A stretch of DNA of 64,000 bases from Aquabacterium sp. CECT 9606 (GCF_918741295.1 NZ_CAKKNB010000004.1:793830-857829); one strand, 5' to 3'; positions 1 to 11,218 are shown, counted from the first letter of the stretch. The notes: generated by a model not told the origin, from the letters alone. A program made the numbers and translations.

Positions 1-1
1 T

Positions 2-29
2 TTGAAATTTGCGCCGAACTCTGTAGAAT
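2..29 (+). promoter_or_regulatory. Candidate sigma-70 promoter of aceA
   Basis: A -35 element TTGAAA (2-7) and a -10 element TAGAAT (24-29) are separated by 16 bases, about 40 bases before the aceA start. A good Shine-Dalgarno sequence (GGAGA) follows just ahead of the ATG. The match was made by eye against the sigma-70 consensus, and sequence further upstream lies outside the window. Confidence 0.55.
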
Positions 30-71
30 CACGGGTTTTCCTCGTACCCACCAACCTCCCCCGGAGATGTC

Positions 72-1388
72 ATGACGAAACTCACACGCGAACAACAGAT
101 CGCCGCCCTGGAAAAAGACTGGGCTGAAAACCCCCGCTGGAAGCTGGTCAAGCGCGGCTATTCCGCAGCTGACGTCGTGCGTCTGCGCGGCAGCCTGCAG
201 CCTGAGTACACCCTGGCCAAGAACGGCGCTGAAAAGCTGTGGGAAAAAGTCAACGGTGGCGCCAAGAAGGGCTACGTCAACGCTTTCGGCGCCATCACCG
301 CCGGTCAAGCCATGCAACAAGCCAAGGCTGGCCTGGAAGCCGTGTACCTGTCGGGCTGGCAAGTCGCCGCCGACGGCAACACCTCCGAAACCATGTACCC
401 CGACCAATCGCTGTACGCGTACGACTCGGTGCCCACCATGGTTCGCCGCATCAACAACACGTTCAAGCGCGCTGACGAAATCCAATGGGGCCGTGGCATC
501 AACCCAGGCGACGAAGGCTTTGTTGACTACTTCCTGCCGATCGTTGCTGACGCTGAAGCCGGTTTCGGTGGCGTTCTGAACGCTTTCGAACTGATGAAGA
601 ACATGATCGCTTCGGGCGCTGCTGGCGTTCACTTCGAAGACCAACTGGCTGCCGTGAAGAAGTGCGGTCACATGGGCGGCAAGGTGCTGGTTCCTACACG
701 TGAAGCCATCGAGAAGCTGATCGCTGCTCGTTTCGCTGCCGACGTGATGGGCGTGCCCACCATCGTTCTGGCCCGCACCGATGCTGAAGCAGCCAACCTG
801 CTGACCAGCGACTGCGATGCCAACGACCAACCTTTCGTCACCGGCGAACGCACCCAAGAAGGCTTCTACCGCGTCAAGAACGGTCTGGAACAAGCCATCA
901 GCCGTGGCGTGGCTTACGCTCCCTACGCTGACTTGGTGTGGTGCGAAACCGGCGTGCCTGACATCGGCTTCGCCCGTGAATTCGCGCAAGCTGTGCACGC
1001 TGCCTGCCCCGGCAAGCTGCTGTCGTACAACTGCTCGCCTTCGTTCAACTGGAAGAAGAACCTCAACGACAAGCAAATCGCTTCGTTCCAAGAGGACCTG
1101 TCGGCCCTGGGCTACAAGTACCAGTTCATCACGCTGGCTGGTATCCACATCAACTGGTACAACACGTTCCAGTTCGCTCACTCCTACGCCAACGGCGAAG
1201 GCATGAAGCACTACACCGAAATGGTTCAAGAGCCAGAATTCGCAGCTCGCGAAAAGGGCTACACCTTCGTGTCGCACCAACAAGAAGTGGGCGCTGGCTA
1301 CTTCGACGACGTGACCACCGTGATCCAAGGTGGTTCGTCTTCCGTGAAGGCCCTGACCGGCTCGACCGAAGAAGAACAGTTCCACTGA
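72..1388 (+). CDS. aceA: Isocitrate lyase
   Basis: Cleaves isocitrate to glyoxylate and succinate, the first step of the glyoxylate bypass used for growth on acetate and fatty acids; cytoplasmic. The 438-residue protein has the family's length and the catalytic motif KKCGH, with the active-site Cys at about residue 198. It also carries the typical WVTARTDA-like segment, here VLARTDAEA. The ATG at 72 follows GGAGA at a suitable distance and lies downstream of a sigma-70-like promoter. Codon use is biased towards GCT, CGT and GAA compared with neighbouring genes, as expected for a strongly expressed metabolic gene. It stands alone, ends at a strong terminator and converges on the gene that follows. 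No aceB is in the window. Confidence 0.97.
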   Translation: MTKLTREQQIAALEKDWAENPRWKLVKRGYSAADVVRLRGSLQPEYTLAKNGAEKLWEKVNGGAKKGYVNAFGAITAGQAMQQAKAGLEAVYLSGWQVAADGNTSETMYPDQSLYAYDSVPTMVRRINNTFKRADEIQWGRGINPGDEGFVDYFLPIVADAEAGFGGVLNAFELMKNMIASGAAGVHFEDQLAAVKKCGHMGGKVLVPTREAIEKLIAARFAADVMGVPTIVLARTDAEAANLLTSDCDANDQPFVTGERTQEGFYRVKNGLEQAISRGVAYAPYADLVWCETGVPDIGFAREFAQAVHAACPGKLLSYNCSPSFNWKKNLNDKQIASFQEDLSALGYKYQFITLAGIHINWYNTFQFAHSYANGEGMKHYTEMVQEPEFAAREKGYTFVSHQQEVGAGYFDDVTTVIQGGSSSVKALTGSTEEEQFH

Positions 1389-1433
1389 TCGGCGCGGGCC
1401 GCGAGGCCCGTTGTCATGACTCAGTCAGGCATG

Positions 1434-1463
1434 AAAAGCGGCACCCTTGGGTGCCGCTTTTTT
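1434..1463. terminator. Bidirectional intrinsic terminator between aceA and the convergent gene
   Basis: A 13-bp perfect hairpin (AAAAGCGGCACCC, two-base loop, then its complement) is flanked by an A tract on one side and a T tract on the other. It can therefore serve both aceA and the convergent gene at 1491-2492. Confidence 0.9.
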
Positions 1464-1490
1464 CATTGGCGGTCCGACGTGAGTCAAGGC

Positions 1491-2492
1491 TTAGAACTTC
1501 AGCGTGATCGCGCCACCCAATGCCCAGGCGCGACCGCGACGGCTGAGTGCATCGGCGCGTGGCCAGAAATGACCCACGATGATTTCACCCAGCACGAAGT
1601 CTTTGTGGATGGGCTGAATCCATTTTGTCTGCAGGCCAAAGTCCGAGACTGGAACGGCCGCTCCTGCGACGCCACTGAACAGCGCTTCTACCGACAGGAC
1701 GCGCTGCTCGCCAAATGATTGATGCATGCCCAGATTGCTGGACCAGGCGAACTTTGGTGATTCCTGAGTGATGGTCGCAGCGTTGAGCCAGCGGGCTGCC
1801 AGCGTTGATGAAAGAGCATGCTCGTAGGAGCCCACCGTTGTCGAACCGAGGCGGTCGTCGCGGGTCAAAAACAAGGTCTCGCGGAAATCAATCCGATCGG
1901 TGGGGCTGAGCTGCCAATCATGGCGGTAGCGAGCCTGTGCGTAAGGTTTCAAACCGCTGCGCACGCCCAATCGGAAGTCGACCGCCTCGATCAATCTCAT
2001 GCCGAATCCGGCGAAGAACGAAGAATCTCTGCGGTCGCTGGGCAGCAGCAACTGCTGTCGTGAGAACGCCTCAGGTTGGTCCGTGATGACCTCTCGCCGA
2101 TTGTCGTTGCCCACGAACAGGTACTTGTAGTTCTCCACATTGGGCAAACGGAAGCGGGCGTTGAAGCGCACGCCGGTGTCCAGTGATTGGTCTTGCCGTT
2201 TCAGCAGACTCAGGCTCAGTTGGCCCTGAGTGACTTCGCCGCCCTCCGAGAAGGGTTTGTCGCCAAACCAGCTGTCCACGCCACTGGCCAACCATTCGAC
2301 CGTTGACCGCACGGCGCTTCGCGTTGATTCCGCGACCTGCTCGATGGAGCGCCCCGAAGGGGGCTCCTCGGTGGCCTGCGCGCTCACGGACGTGGACAGG
2401 GTGGTCGCCCAGGCCAGGATCGTGGCGCCAAGCAGACGGCGGTCAAGTCGGCTGTGATGAAAGTAGGCAAAGGGTTCGCTCTTGTGGACCAC
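1491..2492 (-). CDS. Predicted outer-membrane beta-barrel protein of unknown function
   Basis: I do not recognise a named family. I chose the GTG start at 2492 because a clear Shine-Dalgarno AAGGAAG lies six bases upstream. The 333-residue product then opens with a short basic stretch, a hydrophobic segment and a signal-peptidase-like SVSAQA site near residue 40. The mature part alternates polar and hydrophobic residues, has many aromatic residues, and ends in a C-terminal Phe (ITLKF), the usual signature of a protein inserted by the BAM machinery. Segments such as ARFRLPNVENYKYLF and YAQARYRHDWQL look like transmembrane beta strands. The frame stays open upstream to 2690, but that extension would read through the thrS leader on the other strand and has no ribosome site. 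Function unknown. Confidence 0.7.
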   Translation of the reverse strand: MVHKSEPFAYFHHSRLDRRLLGATILAWATTLSTSVSAQATEEPPSGRSIEQVAESTRSAVRSTVEWLASGVDSWFGDKPFSEGGEVTQGQLSLSLLKRQDQSLDTGVRFNARFRLPNVENYKYLFVGNDNRREVITDQPEAFSRQQLLLPSDRRDSSFFAGFGMRLIEAVDFRLGVRSGLKPYAQARYRHDWQLSPTDRIDFRETLFLTRDDRLGSTTVGSYEHALSSTLAARWLNAATITQESPKFAWSSNLGMHQSFGEQRVLSVEALFSGVAGAAVPVSDFGLQTKWIQPIHKDFVLGEIIVGHFWPRADALSRRGRAWALGGAITLKF

Positions 2493-2649
2493 GCGCGCTT
2501 CCTTGTGCTGTGAGGCAGTGCGAAATGATGATCGCACACGGCCGTGCCAGGCCTCGGGGCTTTTTCCCTGGATCCTTGATGTGGAACAGGTTAAAATCCA
2601 CGCTAACCGATTCATCCATTCATCAAGAGCGAGAAAGGCAATCACGGTT

Positions 2650-2700
2650 ATGACACCGCGAACGACGACCACCACCACTTCGACCTCCACCGAGGTCTAA
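2650..2700 (+). CDS. Threonine-rich leader peptide of the thrS attenuator
   Basis: A 16-codon open frame, MTPRTTTTTTSTSTEV, contains nine threonines, six of them consecutive. It ends 38 bases before an intrinsic terminator that itself lies 24 bases before thrS. This is the layout of ribosome-mediated attenuation: a shortage of charged tRNA-Thr stalls the leading ribosome on the Thr run and favours the antiterminator. AGAAAGG upstream can act as a Shine-Dalgarno. The resemblance to the E. coli thr operon leader is in composition only; there are no Ile codons here. E. coli thrS is known to use translational autoregulation instead. Confidence 0.85.
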   Translation: MTPRTTTTTTSTSTEV

Positions 2701-2707
2701 AAGGCTG

Positions 2708-2750
2708 GCCGCTGCTTCGATTGCTTTTCTCCCTTCCTAAAAAGCGCGGC
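2708..2750 (+). promoter_or_regulatory. Antiterminator of the thrS attenuator
   Basis: Bases 2708-2712 plus 2714-2717 (GCCGC, bulged T, GCTT) are complementary to 2742-2750 (AAGCGCGGC), which overlaps the left arm of the terminator. The two structures are mutually exclusive. Pairing was worked out by eye; no folding energies were computed. Confidence 0.6.
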
Positions 2751-2767
2751 TCACCCCGCGCTTTTTT
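2739..2767 (+). terminator. Attenuator terminator before thrS
   Basis: An 11-bp hairpin (AAAAAGCGCGG, six-base loop, complement) ends in a T6 tract, 24 bases before the thrS ATG. It lies after the leader peptide and on the path into thrS, so it must be conditional for thrS to be expressed. Confidence 0.85.
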
Positions 2768-2791
2768 AATGGCTCAACAAACAGGTTCACC

Positions 2792-4711
<1,920 letters not shown>

Positions 4712-4822
4712 GGTGAAGCGTGGGTGTTTTCAGCCCACGCCAGCTTCGCTTTCCGGGACGCGTGTTTCATTGTTGACTGGTGCGGGCTCCATTGAAGAGC
4801 CCGTGGCCTGAAGGAATTCGAG

Positions 4823-5371
4823 ATCGCTAACTTTTTTGACCGCCGGACGCCCAATGTTGAGCGCAAGCACCGGCTGAATCGTGAGATCACTGCGCTAGAG
4901 GTCCGGTTGAACGGGATTGAGAACGAGCCTTTGGGCATCGTGAGCATCCAGGACGCCTTGCGCATGTCTGCCGAAGCCGATGTGGACCTGGTTGAAATTG
5001 CCGCTGCGGCTGAGCCGCCGGTCTGTCGTCTGATGGACTACGGCAAGTTCAAATACCAGGAGCAGAAGAAAGCTCACGACGCCAAGCTCAAGCAGAAGGT
5101 CATCGAAGTCAAGGAAGTGAAGTTCCGTCCGGGCACCGATGAAGGCGACTATCAGATCAAGATGCGCAATTTGCGCAAGTTCCTGGAAGACGGCGACAAG
5201 GGCAAAGTGACCTTGCGTTATCGGGGCCGAGAGATCACCCACCAGGACATTGGTATGCGTTTGTTGGAGCGTGTGCGTGATGAGCTCGCCGATGTGTCGG
5301 TGGTCGAGAACATGCCCAAGCTTGAAGGTCGCCAGATGATCATGATTCTGGGTCCGAAGAAGAAGAAGTGA
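4823..5371 (+). CDS. infC: Translation initiation factor IF-3, with an AUC start codon
   Basis: Binds the 30S subunit, prevents 50S joining and checks start codons. The first ATG/GTG/TTG in frame is at 4907, which would delete the conserved N-terminal segment [16 protein letters not shown]. That segment begins at an ATC (4823) preceded by AAGGAA at ideal spacing, with an in-frame stop at 4793-4795. I therefore place the start at ATC, giving 182 residues, the usual length. Non-canonical starts of infC are known (AUU in E. coli) and allow IF-3 to repress its own synthesis. Both domains are intact: N-domain with [14 protein letters not shown]-domain with EVKFRPGT and [11 protein letters not shown]. 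Confidence 0.93.
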   Translation: MANFFDRRTPNVERKHRLNREITALEVRLNGIENEPLGIVSIQDALRMSAEADVDLVEIAAAAEPPVCRLMDYGKFKYQEQKKAHDAKLKQKVIEVKEVKFRPGTDEGDYQIKMRNLRKFLEDGDKGKVTLRYRGREITHQDIGMRLLERVRDELADVSVVENMPKLEGRQMIMILGPKKKK

Positions 5372-5519
5372 TTTGAAAGATGACATCCCTCGGGCGACCG
5401 GGGGTGTTTGCCCTGGAGAAGGTTTGGTCGCCATCTCCGTGGGTTCAAAGTGCCTGCAGGCCATCAAGACGCGGAGAAGTTCGCGGCGCCTGTCAGGAAC
5501 AATTTAAAAGGAGCAGAAC

Positions 5520-5723
5520 ATGCCCAAAATGAAGACCAAGAGCAGTGCGAAAAAGCGTTTTCGCGTGCGTCCGGGTGGCACCGTCAAGCGCGGTTCCGCC
5601 TTCAAGCGCCACATCCTGACCAAAAAGTCCACGAAGACGAAGCGCCAACTGCGCGGCATCTCCAACGTGCATGAAACCAACATGAGCTCCGTCGCACAGA
5701 TGTTGCCCGGGTTTGGTATCTGA
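5520..5723 (+). CDS. rpmI: 50S ribosomal protein L35
   Basis: Small basic ribosomal protein of 67 residues starting [14 protein letters not shown], typical of L35. The start follows an AAGGAG Shine-Dalgarno. It lies 148 bases after infC and 38 before rplT in the universally conserved infC-rpmI-rplT order. In E. coli this pair is repressed by L20; I did not identify the equivalent RNA structure here. Confidence 0.97.
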   Translation: MPKMKTKSSAKKRFRVRPGGTVKRGSAFKRHILTKKSTKTKRQLRGISNVHETNMSSVAQMLPGFGI

Positions 5724-5761
5724 TTTTTTGATTTTGATTCATCGCCTGAAGGAGTTCATCC

Positions 5762-6121
5762 ATGCCTCGCGTTAAACGTGGTGTAACAGCCCGTGCTCGT
5801 CACAAAAAAGTCCTAGCCCTTGCCAAGGGTTTCCGCGGTCGCCGCAAGAACGTTTTCCGCATTGCCAAGCAAGCGGTCATGAAAGCTGGGCAATACGCCT
5901 ACCGTGACCGCCGTGCCAAGAAACGCGTGTTCCGTCGCTTGTGGATTGCCCGGATCAACGCCGGCAGCCGTTCACTGGGCTTGACTTACAGCAAGTTCAT
6001 GGCCGGCATCAAGAAAGCGTCGATCGAGATCGACCGCAAGGTCCTGTCCGACATGGCCATCAACGACCCGGCTGCTTTTGCAAGCCTGGTTGAGATCGCC
6101 AAGTCCAAGTTGGCCGCTTGA
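5762..6121 (+). CDS. rplT: 50S ribosomal protein L20
   Basis: 119-residue 23S rRNA-binding protein needed early in 50S assembly. It starts [18 protein letters not shown] and has the conserved core [25 protein letters not shown] and SKFMAGI. The AAGGAG ribosome site precedes the ATG. It is the last gene before the terminator-like structure in front of pheS. Confidence 0.97.
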   Translation: MPRVKRGVTARARHKKVLALAKGFRGRRKNVFRIAKQAVMKAGQYAYRDRRAKKRVFRRLWIARINAGSRSLGLTYSKFMAGIKKASIEIDRKVLSDMAINDPAAFASLVEIAKSKLAA

Positions 6122-6153
6122 TAGCCTTGCACAGCACACCATGCTGAAACGGT

Positions 6154-6214
6154 TCGGCTGAATTTTCAGCCGAGCTTTCACAAAGGCCTGACCCTGGTGT
6201 CCGGCCTTTTTTTT
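6154..6214 (+). terminator. Tandem hairpins before pheS (terminator or attenuator)
   Basis: First a 9-bp perfect hairpin (6154-6173, TCGGCTGAA and complement). Then a strong intrinsic terminator (6182-6214: AAAGGCC and GAC arms around a short loop, then T8). Only 29 bases separate the T tract from the pheS ATG, too few for a full promoter. The structure is therefore either leaky or conditional. The only small frame in front (6141-6161, MLKRFG) has a single Phe codon. Confidence 0.75.
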
Positions 6215-6243
6215 CGACGCAATATGACGAAGAACGCGACGAA

Positions 6244-7281
6244 ATGAACGACCTCGAACTACTGGTTCAATCCGCTACCGAGGCCTTCGTGGCCGCCGCC
6301 ACGCCCGCCGACCTTGAAAACGCCAAAGCGCGCTTTCTGGGCAAGTCGGGCAGCCTGACTGAGTTGCTCAAAGGCATGGGCGCCTTGAGCGTGGAAGACA
6401 AGAAAACACGCGGCGCCGCCATCAACCAGGCCAAGCAGCAGGTGGAAGCGGCTTTGACCGCGCGCCGCCAGGCCCTGGCCGATGACGAGCTGGCCTTGCA
6501 ACTGCGTGCCGAGAGCCTGGATGTCAGCTTGCCTGGACGCAGGCGCGGCGAGGGCGGCCTGCATCCTGTGTCGCTCACATTGGAGCGCATGGAAGCCATA
6601 TTCGGTTCGATGGGTTTTGCCGTGGCCGATGGCCCGGAAATCGAGACCGACTGGTTCAACTTCACGGCCCTGAACACGCCGGAAGACCACCCCGCACGCT
6701 CGATGCACGACACCTTCTATGTGGAAGGCGGCAACCTGCTGCGCACGCACACCAGCCCCATGCAGGTGCGCTATGCGGTTCAGCACGTCAAACAACACGC
6801 CGAGGCCGTGGGCCGTGGTGAGCGCATCCCTGAAATCCGCGTGATCGCGCCGGGCCGGACTTACCGCGTGGACAGCGACGCCACGCACTCGCCCATGTTC
6901 CACCAGTGCGAAGGCCTGTGGATTGGCGAGGCGGTGAGCTTCACCGACCTGAAAGCCGTGTTCGCTGATTTCTTCCGCAACTTCTTCGAGACTGACGACC
7001 TGGACATCCGCTTCCGGCCGTCGTTCTTCCCCTTCACCGAGCCTTCGGCCGAGGTGGACATCGCTTTCGCCAGTGGGCCTTTGAAGGGCCGTTGGCTGGA
7101 AGTGGGTGGTTCGGGCCAGGTGCACCCCAATGTGGTCCGCAACTTTGGGCTGGACCCTGAAAAGTACATTGGTTTCGCCTTTGGCCTGGGGCCTGATCGC
7201 CTGACGATGCTGCGTTATGGGGTCAATGACCTGCGCCTGTTCTACGAAGGCGATCTGCGCTTTTTGTCGCAGTTTCAGTGA
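6244..7281 (+). CDS. pheS: Phenylalanyl-tRNA synthetase alpha subunit
   Basis: Catalytic subunit of the alpha2-beta2 PheRS, which charges tRNA-Phe. The 345-residue protein has an N-terminal coiled-coil arm (about 1-90) and a class II catalytic domain. Motif 2 region is [12 protein letters not shown], with [23 protein letters not shown] after it; motif 3 is [18 protein letters not shown] near the C-terminus. Normally pheT follows directly, but here an alcohol dehydrogenase gene starts 31 bases after the stop. Confidence 0.96.
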   Translation: MNDLELLVQSATEAFVAAATPADLENAKARFLGKSGSLTELLKGMGALSVEDKKTRGAAINQAKQQVEAALTARRQALADDELALQLRAESLDVSLPGRRRGEGGLHPVSLTLERMEAIFGSMGFAVADGPEIETDWFNFTALNTPEDHPARSMHDTFYVEGGNLLRTHTSPMQVRYAVQHVKQHAEAVGRGERIPEIRVIAPGRTYRVDSDATHSPMFHQCEGLWIGEAVSFTDLKAVFADFFRNFFETDDLDIRFRPSFFPFTEPSAEVDIAFASGPLKGRWLEVGGSGQVHPNVVRNFGLDPEKYIGFAFGLGPDRLTMLRYGVNDLRLFYEGDLRFLSQFQ

Positions 7282-7312
7282 AGATTGACGTTCCCACTTC
7301 AGGAGCCGAACG

Positions 7313-8347
7313 ATGACCACCGCCGCCACGTCCATCCAAGCCTGGGCCGCCAATGCCGCTGGGCAACCGCTCGAACCTTTCAACTACGAGCCCGGCCCTT
7401 TGGGCCTGGAAGAAGTCGAAATCCAGGTTGAACATTGCGGCCTGTGCCACTCCGACCTCTCCCTGATCGACAACGAGTGGGGTATCGCGCCTTACCCGAT
7501 GGTGGGCGGCCATGAGGTGATTGGTCGCGTCGTGGCCTTGGGCTCATCGGCCAAGGGCTTGACGCTGGGTCAACGCGTGGGGCTGGGCTGGAACGCTTCC
7601 AGCTGCCTGCATTGCAACCCTTGCCTGAGTGGCTTGCAGCAGCTGTGCCGCAAGGCGCAGCCCACCATCATTGGCCACCATGGCGGCTTTGCTGAAAGAG
7701 TGCGTGCGCATTGGGTTTGGGTGGCGCCGATTCCCGAGGGCCTGGATGCCAGCAAGGCCGGGCCTTTGCTGTGCGGCGGCGTGACGGTGTTTTCGCCATT
7801 CCTGACCTATGACATCAAGCCGACGAGCCGGATTGGCGTGGTGGGCATTGGTGGCTTGGGCCATCTGGCGCTGAAGTTCGCGCGTGCGTGGGGTTGCGAG
7901 GTCACGGCCTTCACCTCATCTGAGTCAAAGCGGGACGAGGCCCTGCAACTGGGGGCGCACCGCGTGGTGTCCAGCGTTGATCCGGCCTCCATGAAGCAGA
8001 TCGCCGGTCAACTGGACCTGGTGCTGGTCACCGTCAACGTGATGCTGAACTGGAAGGCCATCGTGGGCACCTTGGCGCCCAATGGCCGCTTGCACCTGGT
8101 GGGCGTGCAAACCGAAGCGATGCCGGTGGACACGCGCAGCTTGATGAACGCACAGCGCAGTGTCTCGGCGTCGCCCACGGGCTCGCGCACCGACATCGAC
8201 GCGATGCTCGCCTTTGCCGCGCGCCATGGCATCGCGCCGCAAACCGAACATTTCCCCATGAGCCGCATCAATGACGCGCTGGACCACTTGCGCGCCGGCA
8301 AGGCCCGTTACCGCGTGGTGCTGGACGCTGATTTCGCGCAAGCTTGA
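7313..8347 (+). CDS. Zinc-dependent alcohol dehydrogenase (YahK/cinnamyl-alcohol type), located between pheS and pheT
   Basis: Medium-chain dehydrogenase/reductase of 344 residues, probably an NADP(H)-dependent aldehyde reductase of broad specificity. Catalytic-zinc ligands are visible in HCGLCHSD, in GGHE, and in the Cys of LLCGGVTV. A structural-zinc lobe carries four Cys (SSCLHCNPCLSGLQQLC). The Rossmann fold has GIGGLGHLALKFA. The start follows an AGGAG ribosome site. The gene lies 31 bases after pheS and 24 before pheT on the same strand, so it is probably co-transcribed with a tRNA synthetase it has no known link to. Base composition is like that of its neighbours, so any insertion is old or from a relative. 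Substrate unknown. Confidence 0.9.
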   Translation: MTTAATSIQAWAANAAGQPLEPFNYEPGPLGLEEVEIQVEHCGLCHSDLSLIDNEWGIAPYPMVGGHEVIGRVVALGSSAKGLTLGQRVGLGWNASSCLHCNPCLSGLQQLCRKAQPTIIGHHGGFAERVRAHWVWVAPIPEGLDASKAGPLLCGGVTVFSPFLTYDIKPTSRIGVVGIGGLGHLALKFARAWGCEVTAFTSSESKRDEALQLGAHRVVSSVDPASMKQIAGQLDLVLVTVNVMLNWKAIVGTLAPNGRLHLVGVQTEAMPVDTRSLMNAQRSVSASPTGSRTDIDAMLAFAARHGIAPQTEHFPMSRINDALDHLRAGKARYRVVLDADFAQA

Positions 8348-8371
8348 TTTAAAAATTTCCAAGGATCCCTC

Positions 8372-10801
8372 ATGCAATTTCCCGAGTCCTGGCTGCGTTC
8401 GTTTTGCAACCCTGACCTGAACACCCAGCAACTGGCCGACCTGTTGACCATGGCCGGCCTGGAGGTGGAGGAGCAGCAGCCGGTGGCGCCTTCGTTCACC
8501 GGTGTGGTGGTGGGCCTGGTGCTGGAAGTGGCCAAGCACCCTGATGCGGACCGCCTGAACGTGTGCAAGGTGGATGCTGGCACGGGCGAGGTGTTGCAGA
8601 TCGTGTGTGGCGCGGCCAATGTGGCGGTGGGCATCAAGGTGCCCTGCGCGACGGTGGGGGCCGAGTTGCCGCCCGGCGCCGATGGCAAGCCCTTCAAGAT
8701 CAAGCTGGGCAAGCTGCGTGGGGTCGAGAGCCAGGGCATGCTGTGCTCGGCCCGCGAGTTGGGCGTGTCTGAAGAGGCGTCTGGCTTGCACATCTTGCCC
8801 GACGATGCGCCCGTGGGCACCAGCATCCGCGATTATCTGAAGCTGGATGACACGCTGCTGACACTCAAGCTCACGCCCAACCTGGCCCACTGCCTGAGCG
8901 TGCAAGGCGTGGCCCGCGAGGTGTCGGCCTTGACCGGCGCCCACCTGACTCGCCTGCCCATCAAGCACGTGGTGCCCACGATCGACGATCGGCTGCCCGT
9001 CAAGGTCACGGCGCCCGATCTGTGCGGCCGGTTTGCTGGCCGCGTCATCCGTGGCGTGAATCCTCAAGCGCCCACGCCCGCTTGGATGGTGGACCGCCTG
9101 GCCCGTTGTGGCCAGCGTTCGGTGTCTGCCCTGGTCGATATCTCCAACTATGTGATGTTCGAGCTGGGCCAGCCTTCGCACGTGTTCGACCTGGACAAGG
9201 TGCATGGCGGCCTGACCGTGCGTTGGGGTCAGCTTGGCGAATCCTTGAAGCTGCTCAACGGCCAGACGGTGACCTTGGACGAACACGTGGGCGTGATCGC
9301 CGACGAACAGCAAGTCGAATCCTTGGCCGGCGTGATGGGCGGCGATGCAACTTCGGTGGGTGACGATACGCGCAATGTCTACCTGGAGGCGGCCTTCTGG
9401 TGGCCTAAGGCCATTGCTGGCCGGGCTCGCCGCTACAACTTCTCGACCGATGCCTCGCACCGCTACGAGCGTGGCGTGGACCCGGCACCCACGGTGGAGG
9501 CGATCGAGCGCATCACCCAGTTGATCCTGGACATCTGCGGCGGCCGCGCCGGCCCGGTGGATGACCAGCTGATCAAGGCGGCCGAACGTCCGCCCGTGAC
9601 GCTGCGCCTGTCGCGTGCCCAGCGGGTCATCGGCATGCCCGTGACCCTGGCGCAATGCCAGGAGGTGTTCACGCGCCTGGACTTGCACTACAGCACGCAG
9701 GCCAAGGGCAGCGACACGCACCTGGTGGTCATCCCACCCAGCTGGCGCTTTGACCTGCAGATCGAGGAAGACTTGATCGAAGAAGTGGTGCGCGTGATTG
9801 GCTTCGACCAACTGCCCAAGCGCCCGCCCAAGGCGCCGATCGAGGCGCAAGTGCTGCCCGAAGCCAAGCGCAGCCTGTTCGCGGTGCGCCGCTCGGTGGC
9901 CAGCCGTGGTTACCAGGAAACCATCAACTTCAGTTTTGTGGAGGAGCGCTGGGAGCGCGAGTTGGCGGGCAACGAGAACCCCATCCGTGTGCTCAACCCC
10001 ATCGCCAGCCCCTTGAGCGTGATGCGTTCCAGCCTGGTCGGCAGCCTGCTCGAAGTGCTGCGCACCAACCTGTCGCGCAAGGCTGACCGTGTTCGCATTT
10101 TCGAGATCGGGCGGGTGTTCAAACGCGATGCTTCCGTCATCAACAGTGACCAGACCGTGGCCGGCATCGACCAGCCGGTTCGCGTCACCGGGCTGGCCTA
10201 TGGTCCGGCCGATGTGCAGCAGTGGGGCGCCCCCTCGCGCACCGTCGATTTCTTCGATGTGAAGGGCGATGTGGAGGCCTTGCTGGCGCCGCGACAGCCG
10301 CGCTTTGTGGCCGCCGAACATCCTGCCTTTCACCCTGGGCGTTGTGCCCGCGTGGAGTTGGATGGCCAAGCCGTGGGCTTTGTGGGTGAGCTGCACCCCA
10401 AGTGGCGCCAAGGCTATGAGCTGCCGCAAGCCCCGGTGCTGTTCGAGCTCGATGCTGCTGTGCTGACCCAGCGTGTGGTGCCTACCTTCCAGGCCGTGCC
10501 GCGCCTGCAGTCGGTCTACCGCGATTTGGCCCTGGTGGTGAACGACAGCGTCACGCACGATACCTTGATGGCCGCGATCACCGAGGCGCCGTCCGAGGGC
10601 TTGGTGCGCGGTGCGCGCTTGTTCGACATCTACAAACCCAAGGCCGCCGTGGCGGGCATGGCCGAGAACGAGCGCAGCCTGGCGGTTCGCCTTGAGTTGC
10701 GTGACGACGAGCAAACCTTGACCGATGAGCGCATCGAGGCCTCCTTGAAGGGCGTGCTCGAATCCTTGTCGCAACGCGTCAGTGCACGGGTGCGGTCATG
10801 A
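8372..10801 (+). CDS. pheT: Phenylalanyl-tRNA synthetase beta subunit
   Basis: Non-catalytic beta subunit of PheRS, responsible for tRNA binding and editing of misacylated Tyr-tRNA-Phe. The 809 residues follow the family order: tRNA-binding OB domain (about 39-150), B3/B4 editing domain, B5 domain, the inactive synthetase-like core, and the C-terminal ferredoxin-like anticodon-binding domain (about 715-809, from [18 protein letters not shown]). The stop overlaps the ihfA ATG (ATGA), so the two are translationally coupled. Confidence 0.96.
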   Translation: MQFPESWLRSFCNPDLNTQQLADLLTMAGLEVEEQQPVAPSFTGVVVGLVLEVAKHPDADRLNVCKVDAGTGEVLQIVCGAANVAVGIKVPCATVGAELPPGADGKPFKIKLGKLRGVESQGMLCSARELGVSEEASGLHILPDDAPVGTSIRDYLKLDDTLLTLKLTPNLAHCLSVQGVAREVSALTGAHLTRLPIKHVVPTIDDRLPVKVTAPDLCGRFAGRVIRGVNPQAPTPAWMVDRLARCGQRSVSALVDISNYVMFELGQPSHVFDLDKVHGGLTVRWGQLGESLKLLNGQTVTLDEHVGVIADEQQVESLAGVMGGDATSVGDDTRNVYLEAAFWWPKAIAGRARRYNFSTDASHRYERGVDPAPTVEAIERITQLILDICGGRAGPVDDQLIKAAERPPVTLRLSRAQRVIGMPVTLAQCQEVFTRLDLHYSTQAKGSDTHLVVIPPSWRFDLQIEEDLIEEVVRVIGFDQLPKRPPKAPIEAQVLPEAKRSLFAVRRSVASRGYQETINFSFVEERWERELAGNENPIRVLNPIASPLSVMRSSLVGSLLEVLRTNLSRKADRVRIFEIGRVFKRDASVINSDQTVAGIDQPVRVTGLAYGPADVQQWGAPSRTVDFFDVKGDVEALLAPRQPRFVAAEHPAFHPGRCARVELDGQAVGFVGELHPKWRQGYELPQAPVLFELDAAVLTQRVVPTFQAVPRLQSVYRDLALVVNDSVTHDTLMAAITEAPSEGLVRGARLFDIYKPKAAVAGMAENERSLAVRLELRDDEQTLTDERIEASLKGVLESLSQRVSARVRS

Positions 10802-11157
10802 CCGACAAGCTCCCCGAAGTGAACGTGCTGCTGCCGACCCTGGAGACGCCCACGCTGACCAAGGCCGACCTGTCAGAGATGTTGTTTGACCGGCTGGGCC
10901 TGAACAAACGCGAGTCCAAGGACATGGTCGAAGCGTTCTTCGAGCTGGTGCACGAGACGCTGGACCAGGGCCAGGACGTGAAGCTGTCGGGCTTTGGCAA
11001 CTTCCAGATTCGGCGGAAGGCACCCCGCCCGGGGCGCAATCCCCGCACCGGTGAGGCCATTCCCATCGCCGAGCGGCATGTGGTCACCTTCCATGCCAGC
11101 CAGAAGCTCAAGGGCATGGTGCAAGGAGACTCACCCATCGAGGACGAGTTGGAGTAA
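10798..11157 (+). CDS. ihfA: Integration host factor alpha subunit
   Basis: DNA-bending nucleoid protein that forms a heterodimer with IHF-beta. The 119-residue protein has the HU/IHF fold: [30 protein letters not shown] and the beta-arm [10 protein letters not shown] with the intercalating proline. An N-terminal extension of about 20 residues precedes the core, making it longer than E. coli IhfA (99 residues). Start codon overlaps the pheT stop. IHF could assist the sigma-54 promoter of glnA in this window, but that is inference. Confidence 0.94.
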   Translation: MTDKLPEVNVLLPTLETPTLTKADLSEMLFDRLGLNKRESKDMVEAFFELVHETLDQGQDVKLSGFGNFQIRRKAPRPGRNPRTGEAIPIAERHVVTFHASQKLKGMVQGDSPIEDELE

Positions 11158-11218
11158 AGTCTCAGGCCCTTCACCGATCTTGTTGATTTAGATCGGGATT
11201 CTCAGTATTGGGTGCCCT

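Noticed and set aside
6141-6161. MLKRFG as a Phe leader peptide for pheST
   Set aside because: Only one Phe codon in six residues; not enough to sense tRNA-Phe charging by the classic mechanism.
7925-10774. 949-codon open frame on the minus strand
   Set aside because: It lies entirely antisense to adh and pheT, both certain genes. It is rich in His, Leu, Gly and Val as expected from the reverse of GC-rich codons, and shows no domain.
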